64,000 nucleotides of DNA. Source: Leeuwenhoekiella marinoflava DSM 3653 (GTDB lineage: Bacteria > Bacteroidota > Bacteroidia > Flavobacteriales > Flavobacteriaceae). A program made the translations under genes and the position numbers. Location of the stretch: the NCBI RefSeq assembly GCF_900129005.1, contig NZ_FQUN01000026.1:1-64000 (forward strand), read 5' to 3'. This document shows, piece after piece, positions 53,729 through 62,499 of the stretch (positions within the stretch are counted from its first letter, which is position 1; the number at the start of each line of letters is the position of its first letter). The notes beneath the pieces are model-generated. The model ran no database searches. It was not told the DNA's origin and saw nothing but the letters and a program-made list of their open reading frames with translations.

Positions 53729-54492
53729 TAATGTGCTTTTTGCTCTATTTCTAATTGCAAATTAAGCAATTGCTCGCGATGTCTTACAACTTCACCTATC
53801 ACAATAATTGATGGGTTAGTAAGTTTTAACTCTTGCACTACATCTTCAATAGTAGCTATAGTTCCAACACCTACGCGTTCTTCAGGTGTTGTTCCATTTT
53901 GTATAATCGCCACCGGAGTATCTTTTTTTCCGCTTTCTCGAAATAATTTTGTGATCTCTCCCAGCTTACTCATCCCCATAAGAATAACTACAGTTGCTGA
54001 AGATTTTGCTGCCAGCTTTACATCATTAGAAAGTTTATGTTCTTTTGTAGTCCCGGTAATTACCCAGAAACTTTCAGAACTTCCACGTTTGGTTAACGGT
54101 ATATTTTGATAAGCAGGCACTGCAAGCGAAGAAGATATCCCGGGAACCATCGCCACTTCTAATCCTACTGAAGCTGCAGTTTCCATCTCTTCCGCTCCAC
54201 GTCCAAAAATGAATGGATCTCCACCCTTTAAACGCACCACGTGACCGTGACTTTTAGCTCGAGAAATAATTAAATCATTTATTTGCTCTTGCTGATATGC
54301 ATAACATCCTTTACGCTTTCCTACAAAAATAAGCTCTGCATCTTTTGCATACTCTAATAAATCCGGATTCACCAAAGCATCATACAGCACTACATCTGCA
54401 CTTTCTAAAGCACGAACACCCTTTAATGTAAACAGTTCTACATCTCCCGGCCCTGCACCTACTACTGTTAATTTTGGATTATTAATTGGCAT
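53728..54492 (-). CDS. cobA: Uroporphyrinogen-III C-methyltransferase
   Basis: The protein has 254 residues. SAM-dependent methylase with VVGAGPGDVELFTLKGVRAL, DALV, VRLKGGDPFIFGRGAEE and VPGISSSLAVPAYQNIPLT, the SUMT signature blocks. Makes precorrin-2 for siroheme. Its start overlaps the sulfite reductase stop by 11 nt, which ties cofactor supply to the apoenzyme. Confidence 0.95.
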   Translation of the reverse strand: MPINNPKLTVVGAGPGDVELFTLKGVRALESADVVLYDALVNPDLLEYAKDAELIFVGKRKGCYAYQQEQINDLIISRAKSHGHVVRLKGGDPFIFGRGAEEMETAASVGLEVAMVPGISSSLAVPAYQNIPLTKRGSSESFWVITGTTKEHKLSNDVKLAAKSSATVVILMGMSKLGEITKLFRESGKKDTPVAIIQNGTTPEERVGVGTIATIEDVVQELKLTNPSIIVIGEVVRHREQLLNLQLEIEQKAH

Positions 54493-56578
54493 GTGCTAAT
54501 TGATTTTTTCTGAACGCATCTACTCTGTCAAAAAATGCATTTGTTTCTGCAAGATAAGCCTCCGCAAATTCTTTTGTAGGCTCATTGCTTTGAATTTGAT
54601 ACACAAGATCTGCAAATGAAGTCTCTGTTATTAACGTATCATTTTCTCCAAAAGTATTATCAAATTCAGCGATAATATTCGCTTGAGTATTGGTTTTTAC
54701 ATTCTCTGAAAGTAAAATAGCCTTAGCTCCATTTACCAAACCCGCATAGGTGTGATAAACACTATCTGCAAAACGCTTTGCTTCAAAAGCTTCAATTGCG
54801 TTACCTAATTTGTCTTTAGCTTCAAGTAATAAAGTCTGAACCAAATCAATAACAACACCGGCACATTCTCCAACCCCTACTTCCTGAATGTATTTCTCAT
54901 CGTTACCCCAATCCACAAAATCAGATTCTACTAAGTTATTTGTTTCTGAAAGTGGCTTCAGGAAGTCATAAAAATAACGCTGACCTTTTTCATCATAATA
55001 ACTCAAGAAATCAAGTTCTCCTGCATTCGCTTTAAAATCATCAAGAATTGCACGCAAAGCCTGAGGACCTCTTTTACTAGGTATTTTGATCACTTTATCT
55101 GCAAAACGACCTTGACCATCTCCCAAAACGCCACCACCTAAAAGTACCTGCAAAGCCGGAGCAACCAATTTTTCTGGTGTACGCACAGACATTCCTTGAA
55201 AACCTATATGAGCCATATTGTGTTGACCACAAGCATTCATACAGCCGCTAATTTTAATGGCAATATCTTTATTGTTAAGATATTCCGGGTATTCAGCAAT
55301 TAAAACATCCTCTAGTTTGTCTGCGATACCGGTACTACTTGCGATCCCTAAGTTACAAGTGTCTGTACCGGGACACGCAGTAATATCTGCTGTTGTTTCA
55401 TATCCCGGGCGGGCAAAACCTAGGTTGGCTAGTTGTGAAAAGAAAAATGGTAATGCCCCTTCCGGTATATGTCTTAATAGTATATTTTGACGTAAGGTAA
55501 GTCGTAACTCATCCCCACCGTATTTTTTTATTAAACCTGCTAATGCGCGCGCTTTTTCTGTTGAAAAATCACCCAATCTTACTTTGATACCAATAGCATA
55601 TAAACCGCCTTGTTTCTGCTTAAAAACATTGGTTGCTTTCCAAGCATCGTATTCTTTTTGATCTTCAATAGCTACCTGTGGAGCTTCAGTAAGTGGTTGT
55701 ATTGGAGCCGCATCAAACGCTGCAGTATCAATCTCGTAGGTTTTATACGAAAGTGCTTTTTGCTCTTCGGCAACTAATTCCATAAAGCCATCAACTCCAA
55801 TATCTTTGATAAGGAATTTCATACGTGCCTTAAGTCTTCTTGAACGCTCTCCATGACGATCAAAAACACGTAATACACCTTCAATAGTAGGTATCAATTC
55901 ATTTACCGGCAAAAACTCAGTCAATACATCTGCATGTCTTGGCTGAGAACCTAATCCACCACCAAGCATCACTTTAAAACCGCGTTCACCATCTTTAATT
56001 TTTGGGATAAACCCTAAATCGTGAATGAAAGCTAAAGCCGAATCATCATCTGTTGCCGAGAAAGACATTTTAAACTTTCTGCCCATTTCCTGGCAGATTG
56101 GATTCCTTAGAAAAAACTGAAAGGTAGCATGTGCGTATGGGGTAGCATCAAAAGCTTCTTCTGGGTTAATACCTGCATCTGGACTTGCAGTCACATTACG
56201 CACCGTATTTCCACAAGCTTCACGAAGTGTTACATCGCTTTTCTCAAGCTCTGCCCACAACTCAGGAGTACGGTCTAAACTCACGTAGTGAATCTGAATA
56301 TCCTGACGCGTTGTAATGTGCAATTTACCTCTTGAATACTCATCAGAAACATCAGAAATACGCAATAACTGATCACTAGTCACCTTTCCGTAAGGCAATT
56401 TAATACGTATCATTTGCACACCCTCCTGACGCTGACCGTAAACACCTCTTGCCAGACGAAGGCTTCTAAAACGTTCCTCATCTATCTTCCCATCCTTAAA
56501 GAGTCTGATTTTTTTCTCAAGCTCTATAATGTCGCGTTCTACAACCGGATTCTCTATTTCTGTTCTGAAGCTTTGCAT
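54482..56578 (-). CDS. Siroheme sulfite reductase with C-terminal HEPN domain
   Basis: The protein has 698 residues. The first 500 residues or so are a ferredoxin-type nitrite/sulfite reductase: TTRQDIQIHYV, then the cluster/siroheme ligands TACPGTDTC (Cx5C) and SGCMNACGQH (Cx3C). About 120 extra C-terminal residues (EAKDKLGNAIEAFEAKRFAD, YHTYAGLVNGAKAILL) look like a HEPN domain, an arrangement annotated in other flavobacteria. It reduces sulfite to sulfide in the cytosol. The preceding promoter carries the 23-bp palindrome at 56611. Confidence 0.92.
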   Translation of the reverse strand: MQSFRTEIENPVVERDIIELEKKIRLFKDGKIDEERFRSLRLARGVYGQRQEGVQMIRIKLPYGKVTSDQLLRISDVSDEYSRGKLHITTRQDIQIHYVSLDRTPELWAELEKSDVTLREACGNTVRNVTASPDAGINPEEAFDATPYAHATFQFFLRNPICQEMGRKFKMSFSATDDDSALAFIHDLGFIPKIKDGERGFKVMLGGGLGSQPRHADVLTEFLPVNELIPTIEGVLRVFDRHGERSRRLKARMKFLIKDIGVDGFMELVAEEQKALSYKTYEIDTAAFDAAPIQPLTEAPQVAIEDQKEYDAWKATNVFKQKQGGLYAIGIKVRLGDFSTEKARALAGLIKKYGGDELRLTLRQNILLRHIPEGALPFFFSQLANLGFARPGYETTADITACPGTDTCNLGIASSTGIADKLEDVLIAEYPEYLNNKDIAIKISGCMNACGQHNMAHIGFQGMSVRTPEKLVAPALQVLLGGGVLGDGQGRFADKVIKIPSKRGPQALRAILDDFKANAGELDFLSYYDEKGQRYFYDFLKPLSETNNLVESDFVDWGNDEKYIQEVGVGECAGVVIDLVQTLLLEAKDKLGNAIEAFEAKRFADSVYHTYAGLVNGAKAILLSENVKTNTQANIIAEFDNTFGENDTLITETSFADLVYQIQSNEPTKEFAEAYLAETNAFFDRVDAFRKNQLAHAN

Positions 56579-56610
56579 AGCTTATTTCTTTTTTATTTTT
56601 ATTTCATTTT

Positions 56611-56633
56611 AATCCTATAGGTAAAATAGGATT
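56611..56633. promoter_or_regulatory. 23-bp palindrome before the sulfite reductase operon
   Basis: AATCCTAT-AGGTAAA-ATAGGATT, 33 bp from the start codon. The same arms, with matching GG and A positions in the centre, occur at 59822-59844 before the cysH operon. Confidence 0.7.
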
Positions 56634-56683
56634 TTTGGCAAAAGAATGAATTAAAGTTTTTCCAATTCATTCTTTCTATATTT

Positions 56684-57928
56684 TTAACCGATAAAACCTA
56701 CTCCTGCGGTAGTATTACTTTGCGTGTCAATTAATATAAAAGATCCACCTGCTTTATTATCAGCATAATTGTCGAAGAAAAGGTTCTTACTCAATTTAAA
56801 GTTAACCTTACCGATCTCATTTAGTGTTAATTGTGTCGCACTAGCGTCTTCACCCGAGTAATCAGTTGAAATTACATTTTCAATACTGTCTATTTTAGCT
56901 AAAACTCTATTTGTATTGTGTTGTATTTCATACTTAGCTCCCGGTATTAAGGCTTTTCCATCCATCCAACAAACAGAAGCTGTTAACGTCTTTGCAGCAT
57001 GTGGCATTTCATCAGATTTAACTAAGATATCTCCACGCGTTACGTTGATATCATTTTCTAAAGTAATCGTCACAGAACTACCTGCAACTGCTTCTTCATA
57101 CTGCTCATCAAAAAACTCTATAGATTTAATTTTAGATGAGGTTAAAGAAGGAAGAACCGTAACAGCATCACCCACTTTTAAGCTACTTCCATAAATTTTA
57201 CCGGCGTATCCGCGATAATCATGAAACTCATCTTTCTTAGGTCTTATAACTGTTTGCACAGGAAATCTCGCAGCCGTCAACTCTTCTTGTTCCGGCTTTA
57301 AAGCCTCAAGAAAATCTAGAACGCTATCACCCGTATACCAAGACATAGAATCAGTCTTTTGAGCAACATTATCTCCTTTTAAAGCACTAATAGGAATAAA
57401 CGTTATCTTTTGTTCTTCGTAGCTACTTTGCGCATTTAGTTTCTCAAAATCAGCTTTGATGTTTTCAAAAACCTGCTGATCATAATCAACCAAATCCATT
57501 TTATTAACAGCAACAATTACCTGTTTAACACGCAATAAATTATTTATAAAAAAATGACGATACGTTTGCTCAATCACTCCTTTACGTGCATCAATTAAAA
57601 TAATCGAAGCTTGTGCCTGTGATGCACCGGTAACCATATTTCGGGTATACTCTACGTGTCCCGGAGTATCTGCTATTATATAACTCTTCTTTTTTGTAGA
57701 AAAGTAAATATGCGCAACGTCAATTGTAATTCCTTGTTCACGTTCTGCAACAAGGCCATCTGTCGCTAAAGAAAAATCAAGATAATCATATCCTTTTTTC
57801 TTACTGTTACGCTCTATTGCTTCTAATTTATCGTCTGTAAGTGATTTTGTATCGTAAAGCAGTCTTCCTATCAAGGTACTTTTACCATCATCTACACTAC
57901 CTGCTGTTGCTATCTTTAAAACTTCCAC
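56684..57928 (-). CDS. cysN: Sulfate adenylyltransferase GTPase subunit
   Basis: The protein has 414 residues. EF-Tu-like GTPase: P-loop AGSVDDGKSTLIGRLL (9-24), DTPGHVEYTRNMVTGAS, NKMDLVDY, then two beta-barrel domains. It has no C-terminal APS kinase fusion. With CysD it makes APS from sulfate and ATP, driven by GTP. Last gene of the cysH-cysD-cysN operon. Confidence 0.95.
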   Translation of the reverse strand: MEVLKIATAGSVDDGKSTLIGRLLYDTKSLTDDKLEAIERNSKKKGYDYLDFSLATDGLVAEREQGITIDVAHIYFSTKKKSYIIADTPGHVEYTRNMVTGASQAQASIILIDARKGVIEQTYRHFFINNLLRVKQVIVAVNKMDLVDYDQQVFENIKADFEKLNAQSSYEEQKITFIPISALKGDNVAQKTDSMSWYTGDSVLDFLEALKPEQEELTAARFPVQTVIRPKKDEFHDYRGYAGKIYGSSLKVGDAVTVLPSLTSSKIKSIEFFDEQYEEAVAGSSVTITLENDINVTRGDILVKSDEMPHAAKTLTASVCWMDGKALIPGAKYEIQHNTNRVLAKIDSIENVISTDYSGEDASATQLTLNEIGKVNFKLSKNLFFDNYADNKAGGSFILIDTQSNTTAGVGFIG

Positions 57929-57982
57929 GTTATTATTCGTATTGCTATTAATATTGTTTTCTGATCACTTTGTAAGCGAGTT

Positions 57983-58882
57983 CTAGAAATATCCTTGTTG
58001 TTTACGTTTTTCCATTGCTGCTTCAGAACGCTTATCATCTATACGCGCTCCACGCTCTGAAATGGTTGAAACTTTAATCTCTTTTACAATTTGCTCAATG
58101 GTATCTGCATCAGACTCAACTGCAGCAGTACACGTCATATCACCCACCGTTCTAAAACGCACAATACGCTCTAATACTTCTTCATCTTCTTCGCGATACA
58201 CATATTTAGATGCACTCCAGATCAAACCATCACGCACAAATGTCTCTCGCTTATGCGAAAAGTATATAGATGGAATTTCAATATGCTCCTGCTCTATATA
58301 GCTCCACACATCAAGTTCCGTCCAGTTAGAAATTGGAAACACTCTCACATTCTGACCTATTTCAATTTTACCATTTAAAAGATCGAATAATTCTGGACGC
58401 TGGTTTTTCTCATCCCATTGACCGAAGTCATCACGTACAGAAAAAATACGTTCTTTAGCTCGTGCTTTTTCTTCATCACGACGAGCACCACCTATGCAAG
58501 CATCAAATTTAAATTCTTCAATAGCATCTAAAAGTGTTGTAGTCTGAAGCATATTTCGGCTAGAATATTTACCGGTTTCTTCAGTTACTTTACCTTCATC
58601 TATCGCATCTTGTACATGGCGTACGATTAAATTCAATCCTAATTCTTCTACCAACTTATCTCTAAACTCAATAGTTTCAGGGAAGTTATGACCAGTGTCT
58701 ACATGCAATAACGGAAAGGGTATCTTCCCTGGATAAAATGCTTTTTGCGCCAAACGCACTAACGTAATGCTATCTTTTCCACCTGAGAAAAGCAACACAG
58801 GGTTTTCAAACTGAGCGACCACCTCTCTGAAAATGTAAATTGCTTCGCTTTCTAATGCATTTGTTTTTAAAATCTTACTCAT
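57983..58882 (-). CDS. cysD: Sulfate adenylyltransferase subunit 2
   Basis: The protein has 299 residues. PP-loop ATP pyrophosphatase with LLFSGGKDSITLVRLA near 30-45 and DACIGGARRDEEKARAKER. Catalytic partner of CysN. 12 nt after cysH and 54 nt before cysN. Confidence 0.95.
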   Translation of the reverse strand: MSKILKTNALESEAIYIFREVVAQFENPVLLFSGGKDSITLVRLAQKAFYPGKIPFPLLHVDTGHNFPETIEFRDKLVEELGLNLIVRHVQDAIDEGKVTEETGKYSSRNMLQTTTLLDAIEEFKFDACIGGARRDEEKARAKERIFSVRDDFGQWDEKNQRPELFDLLNGKIEIGQNVRVFPISNWTELDVWSYIEQEHIEIPSIYFSHKRETFVRDGLIWSASKYVYREEDEEVLERIVRFRTVGDMTCTAAVESDADTIEQIVKEIKVSTISERGARIDDKRSEAAMEKRKQQGYF

Positions 58883-58894
58883 ATCCTCCTCAAT

Positions 58895-59518
58895 TTAAGC
58901 GTGTAAACCACACTCTCTGTTTTCCAAAACTTTTGTTGGATCAAAATATTTATGTTCGTTTGGCAAATTATTCTCAGCCAAATAGGTATCTAATTCTGCG
59001 TCACTCCAATAATAAAACGGACTCACTTTTAAAACTCCGTCACTACTAATACTTAAAATATCTAGATTATCACGGTGTGCAGTCTGTCCTTTTCTCAAGT
59101 TCGTAAACCACACATCTGGTTTATGATTTGCCATCGCCCTTTTAAAAGGCTCTAGTTTCACTTGCTCCGTAAAAATCTTATGTTTTGGATCATCTATTTG
59201 TGGAATTCCCATCACAACATCACGATGCGAAGCCGTTTGCTGAGGCACATATAAATCAATATTCAACTTCAAAAGACCTATAACTTCTTCTGCATGTCTA
59301 TAGGTATTAGGTGTATTATAACCGGTATCACACCAAACAACCGGAATATCACTTTTAGCCTGAGTCGCTGCAAATAATATTGCTGCTTCATAAGGTCTAA
59401 AATTAGTAGTAACAACTGCATTCTTTGAGTTAGTCACTGCCCACTTTGCGATTTCAACCGGAGTTTTTGACTTAAGCTCTTCATTGAACTTTATTAATTC
59501 TTCTACTGAATAACTCAT
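58895..59518 (-). CDS. cysH: PAPS/APS reductase
   Basis: Start taken at MSYSVEELIKFNEEL (207 residues), the ATG overlapping the DUF2061 stop as TAATG. PP-loop family with the C-terminal ECGLHA nucleophile. Only two Cys are present, in WCDTG and ECGLHA, so the CC...CC iron-sulfur ligands of bacterial APS reductases are missing, which by the usual rule means PAPS reductase. However, no APS kinase gene is in the window. It yields sulfite for the next step. Confidence 0.9.
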   Translation of the reverse strand: MSYSVEELIKFNEELKSKTPVEIAKWAVTNSKNAVVTTNFRPYEAAILFAATQAKSDIPVVWCDTGYNTPNTYRHAEEVIGLLKLNIDLYVPQQTASHRDVVMGIPQIDDPKHKIFTEQVKLEPFKRAMANHKPDVWFTNLRKGQTAHRDNLDILSISSDGVLKVSPFYYWSDAELDTYLAENNLPNEHKYFDPTKVLENRECGLHA

Positions 59519-59790
59519 TATCTTCCCCATTTTATAGTATTCCAAATACGCTCGTGAAAAAAGTATAACACCATCTTTGTCACCAATTCTATTGCTCCTA
59601 TTGAAAATGCTAAAGACAGTGTGCCTGTTATAAACCAAGAAATAAGCACGGTATCAATCGTACCAACAATTCTCCAGCTAACAGATTTAACAATACTTCT
59701 TAATGGCTTTTCTGTAGAAGCATCTTTCTTATAAGTCACTTTTTGCTCCTTATTTGTCTGAGCCTCGTTATACACTTGATCTAAAATCAT
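59518..59790 (-). CDS. DUF2061 small membrane protein
   Basis: This 90-residue protein has the DUF2061 pattern SIVKSVSWRIVGTIDTVLIS, membrane segments near 38-55 and 57-74, then FFHERIWNTIKWGR. It is often linked to sulfate assimilation genes, and here it heads the cysH-cysD-cysN operon with translational coupling to cysH. Function unknown, possibly related to sulfate transport or complex anchoring. Confidence 0.88.
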   Translation of the reverse strand: MILDQVYNEAQTNKEQKVTYKKDASTEKPLRSIVKSVSWRIVGTIDTVLISWFITGTLSLAFSIGAIELVTKMVLYFFHERIWNTIKWGR

Positions 59791-59821
59791 ATCTGAATTA
59801 CTAAATTCTATACTTTATTTA

Positions 59822-59844
59822 AATCCTATCGGAATACTAGGATT
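59822..59844. promoter_or_regulatory. 23-bp palindrome before the cysH operon
   Basis: AATCCTAT-CGGAATA-CTAGGATT, 32 bp before the DUF2061 start; shares arms and central GG with the copy at 56611-56633. Probable operator of a sulfur regulator, with the adjacent Rrf2 gene as candidate. Confidence 0.7.
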
Positions 59845-59944
59845 ATAAAGCAAAAGTATACTCCATAATTCTATTGACCAAATCTTTCAGGAAATTTTTT
59901 GAAACTTTTAGGTGATTTTCAGCATTTAAGCTAGATATTCTGAA

Positions 59945-60358
59945 TTATTCAGCAATTAGGTCTGCTAGGGTGTTTTTATTCAATACTGCAAGATTGCTAT
60001 CTCGCAGTTGAACCATAAGACTGTGCACTGAACAAGCCGTCTCATCAGGGCAGTCATCACACTTTTCGTAGAAATTAAGACTCACGCAAGGTACCATAGA
60101 AACTGGGCCTTCTAAAATACGCATAACCTCAACCATTTTGATTTCTTCTGGTTGCCTGCGTAAGTAATAGCCACCGCCTTTACCTTTTTTACTGCCTAAG
60201 AAACCGGCTTTACGCAACGTAAGCATAATACTTTCCAGAAATTTCTGAGAAATATTTTCACTTTTGGCTATAGCTCCTATTTGCACAGGATCTTCTCCTT
60301 TATGCTTTGCCACATAAGCCAAAGCTTTTAGACCGTATTTTGTTTTTTTAGATAACAC
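59945..60358 (-). CDS. Rrf2 family transcriptional regulator
   Basis: This 137-residue winged-helix protein opens MLSKKTKYGLKALAYVAKH. The recognition helix ENISQKFLESIMLTLRKAG and wing GSKKGKGGGYYLRR are typical of Rrf2/CymR/IscR. Four Cys lie in VPCVSLNFYEKCDDCPDETA and the following CSVH, a possible iron-sulfur or redox site. Located between metZ and the cys operon, it is likely the sulfur regulator that binds the two palindromes; this is inference from position and motif sharing. Confidence 0.9.
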   Translation of the reverse strand: MLSKKTKYGLKALAYVAKHKGEDPVQIGAIAKSENISQKFLESIMLTLRKAGFLGSKKGKGGGYYLRRQPEEIKMVEVMRILEGPVSMVPCVSLNFYEKCDDCPDETACSVHSLMVQLRDSNLAVLNKNTLADLIAE

Positions 60359-60388
60359 GGTCTAAATGTATGTAAAAAAGTTAGAAAC

Positions 60389-61555
60389 CTAAGCGTTTAG
60401 CGCCTGATCAAGGTCTGCAATAATATCTTCCACATGCTCTAAACCTACAGAACACCGCACCAAACCATCTGTAATTCCTACTTGTAGTCTATCTTCTTCA
60501 GCGAGTTTACTATGTGTTGTAGATGCAGGATGCGTAACAATTGTTCGTGTATCACCCAAATTTGCAGAAAGCGAACACATTTTTATTGAATTTAAAAAGT
60601 TTCGGCCGGCGTCTATACCGCCCTTTACTTCAAAAGCCACGATGTTTCCACCTAAACGCATTTGTTTTTTAGCAACTTCGTACTGCGGATGTGATTTCAA
60701 AAATGGATATTTTACCATATTCACTTTGTCGTGACGCTCTAAAAACTCTGCTACTTTCAATGCATTTTCACAATGACGATCTGCTCTAACGTGTAACGTC
60801 TCTAAACTTTTAGAAAGCACCCACGCATTGAAAGGTGACAAAGCCGGCCCGGTATTACGAGCAAACAAGTAAATCTCTCTTATTAAGTCGGCACGCCCTA
60901 CACTTACACCACCTAAAACACGCCCCTGACCATCGATCATCTTGGTTGCTGAATGAATAACAATATCTGCTCCAAATTTGATAGGCTGCTGTAAATAAGG
61001 GGTCGCAAAACAGTTGTCTACCACAAAAATCAGGTTGTGTTTTTTAGCTAGATTTCCTAAATACTCCAAATCCAAAACATCACATCCGGGATTTGTAGGC
61101 GACTCAACGTAAAGTATTTTAGTCTCCGGTTTAATCAGGCTTTCTACTTTGTCAACTTCATCTACCTTAAAATACGAAGTTTCAATATTCCATTTTGGAA
61201 GGTATTTTGTAAATAAGGAATGTGTAGACCCAAAAACCGAACGCGCCGATACAATATGATCACCGCTATCTAAAAGTGCGGCAAAAGTTGAAAATACAGC
61301 TGCCATCCCGGTTGCAAATGCATAACCGGTTTCGGCACCTTCCATCTTGCAAATTTTATCTACAAATTCACTGGTATTAGGATTGGTAAAACGGCTGTAA
61401 ATATTACGCTCCTTCTCTTCTGTAAATGAAGCACGCATATCTTCTGCATCTTCAAAAACAAAACTTGAAGTCAAATACATAGGCACAGAATGCTCTAAAA
61501 ATTCGCTTCGGTTTAGTTGGGTGCGTATCGCTTCGGTTTCAAAATGTTTACTCAT
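60389..61555 (-). CDS. metZ: O-succinylhomoserine sulfhydrylase
   Basis: Start taken at MSKHFETEAIRTQ (388 residues). PLP enzyme of the Cys/Met metabolism family with FATGMAAVFSTFAAL, the pyridine-pairing VDNCFATPYLQQP and PLP Lys in HSATKMIDGQGRVLGG. It makes homocysteine directly from an acylhomoserine and sulfide, joining sulfate reduction to MetH. A MetB or methionine gamma-lyase role is possible, but the gene context favours sulfhydrylation. The Rrf2 gene follows after 30 nt. Confidence 0.88.
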   Translation of the reverse strand: MSKHFETEAIRTQLNRSEFLEHSVPMYLTSSFVFEDAEDMRASFTEEKERNIYSRFTNPNTSEFVDKICKMEGAETGYAFATGMAAVFSTFAALLDSGDHIVSARSVFGSTHSLFTKYLPKWNIETSYFKVDEVDKVESLIKPETKILYVESPTNPGCDVLDLEYLGNLAKKHNLIFVVDNCFATPYLQQPIKFGADIVIHSATKMIDGQGRVLGGVSVGRADLIREIYLFARNTGPALSPFNAWVLSKSLETLHVRADRHCENALKVAEFLERHDKVNMVKYPFLKSHPQYEVAKKQMRLGGNIVAFEVKGGIDAGRNFLNSIKMCSLSANLGDTRTIVTHPASTTHSKLAEEDRLQVGITDGLVRCSVGLEHVEDIIADLDQALNA

Positions 61556-61709
61556 TACTTTATTAGATGTTAAACTGTAGAAAAGAGCTAAAAGACGCAC
61601 CGCGTCTAATCACTTTCATTTCTATGTCTTTTAAATTTTCTTTTCTCTTTTTTTCAGATCCCAAGTACAGTGTATAGTATTTACTATCTAAAGTATCTTA
61701 TCTCAGTGT

Positions 61710-62132
61710 CTATTCTACTTCTTCTCCGTTTAAAAATACTTTATAGGTAATGTCTACCCCGGCTTGCAACGTGATTGATACAGAACAATATTTTTCAAAA
61801 CTCAGTTGTGCTGCGCGTAAGGCTTTTGCCTGCGGAACATCTCCCTCTAAATACACGTGAACGCGCATTGCACTAAACGGCTTCGCTTGACCAACTTCCT
61901 TGCGATCTCCTTCAACTTCTACGTGATACGAATCAATTTCTAATTTTTGCTTTTTTAAAATCGAAATAATATCTATCGCACTACAACCTCCTACACCCAT
62001 TAATAATAATTCCATTGGACTGCTGCCTTGGACAACAGCTCCTGTTTTATTATCTATCATCACCGAATTTCCTGAAGCTCCTTTTGCTTCAAAAAGATAA
62101 TCCTCGTTTTTACGTTCAAGTGTTACTTTCAT
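61710..62132 (-). CDS. OsmC family peroxidase-like protein
   Basis: This 140-residue protein has the two OsmC cysteines, GVGGCSAIDI (near 53) and FEKYCSVSITL (near 115), the peroxidatic pair for organic hydroperoxides. YhfA-type members of this size have less clear roles. Standalone spacing within the sulfur gene block; 154 nt to metZ with nothing recognisable between. Confidence 0.9.
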   Translation of the reverse strand: MKVTLERKNEDYLFEAKGASGNSVMIDNKTGAVVQGSSPMELLLMGVGGCSAIDIISILKKQKLEIDSYHVEVEGDRKEVGQAKPFSAMRVHVYLEGDVPQAKALRAAQLSFEKYCSVSITLQAGVDITYKVFLNGEEVE

Positions 62133-62190
62133 TTTCTTATTATTTTAATACTATTGAAATTCTTTTCTAATCAATTCCAATAATTATGTT

Positions 62191-62481
62191 TTATGATATA
62201 GTTACATAATGTTCAACAGTTGGAAAAGGATCATAATAGTGATGTAAAAGACTTTTCCATTCTAGATATTCTGCGGATTGCCTAAAACTAGTAGTATGAC
62301 TTTCCAACGTTTCCCAATTAACTAACAAAGCATATTGGTTAGGTTGTTCTAAACACTTGCTCAACGTATGATTTAAATAGCCTTTAATAGCACTGATATT
62401 CTTTTCTGCTTTTTTAAAATCAGTTTCAAATTGTTTCTCTTTACCTACTATAACATTCAAAATAGCCATTTCTAAAATCAT
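62191..62481 (-). CDS. ABM-domain monooxygenase-like protein
   Basis: This 96-residue ferredoxin-like alpha/beta protein begins MILEMAILNVIVGKEKQFE and holds YALLVNWETLESH and YYDPFPTVEHY, the antibiotic-biosynthesis monooxygenase (ABM) pattern. Small dimeric ABM proteins are often of unknown function or act in quinone/heme chemistry. It lies 18 nt after the thrA gene. Confidence 0.82.
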   Translation of the reverse strand: MILEMAILNVIVGKEKQFETDFKKAEKNISAIKGYLNHTLSKCLEQPNQYALLVNWETLESHTTSFRQSAEYLEWKSLLHHYYDPFPTVEHYVTIS

Positions 62482-62499
62482 ACTGACAATTACAATAAA

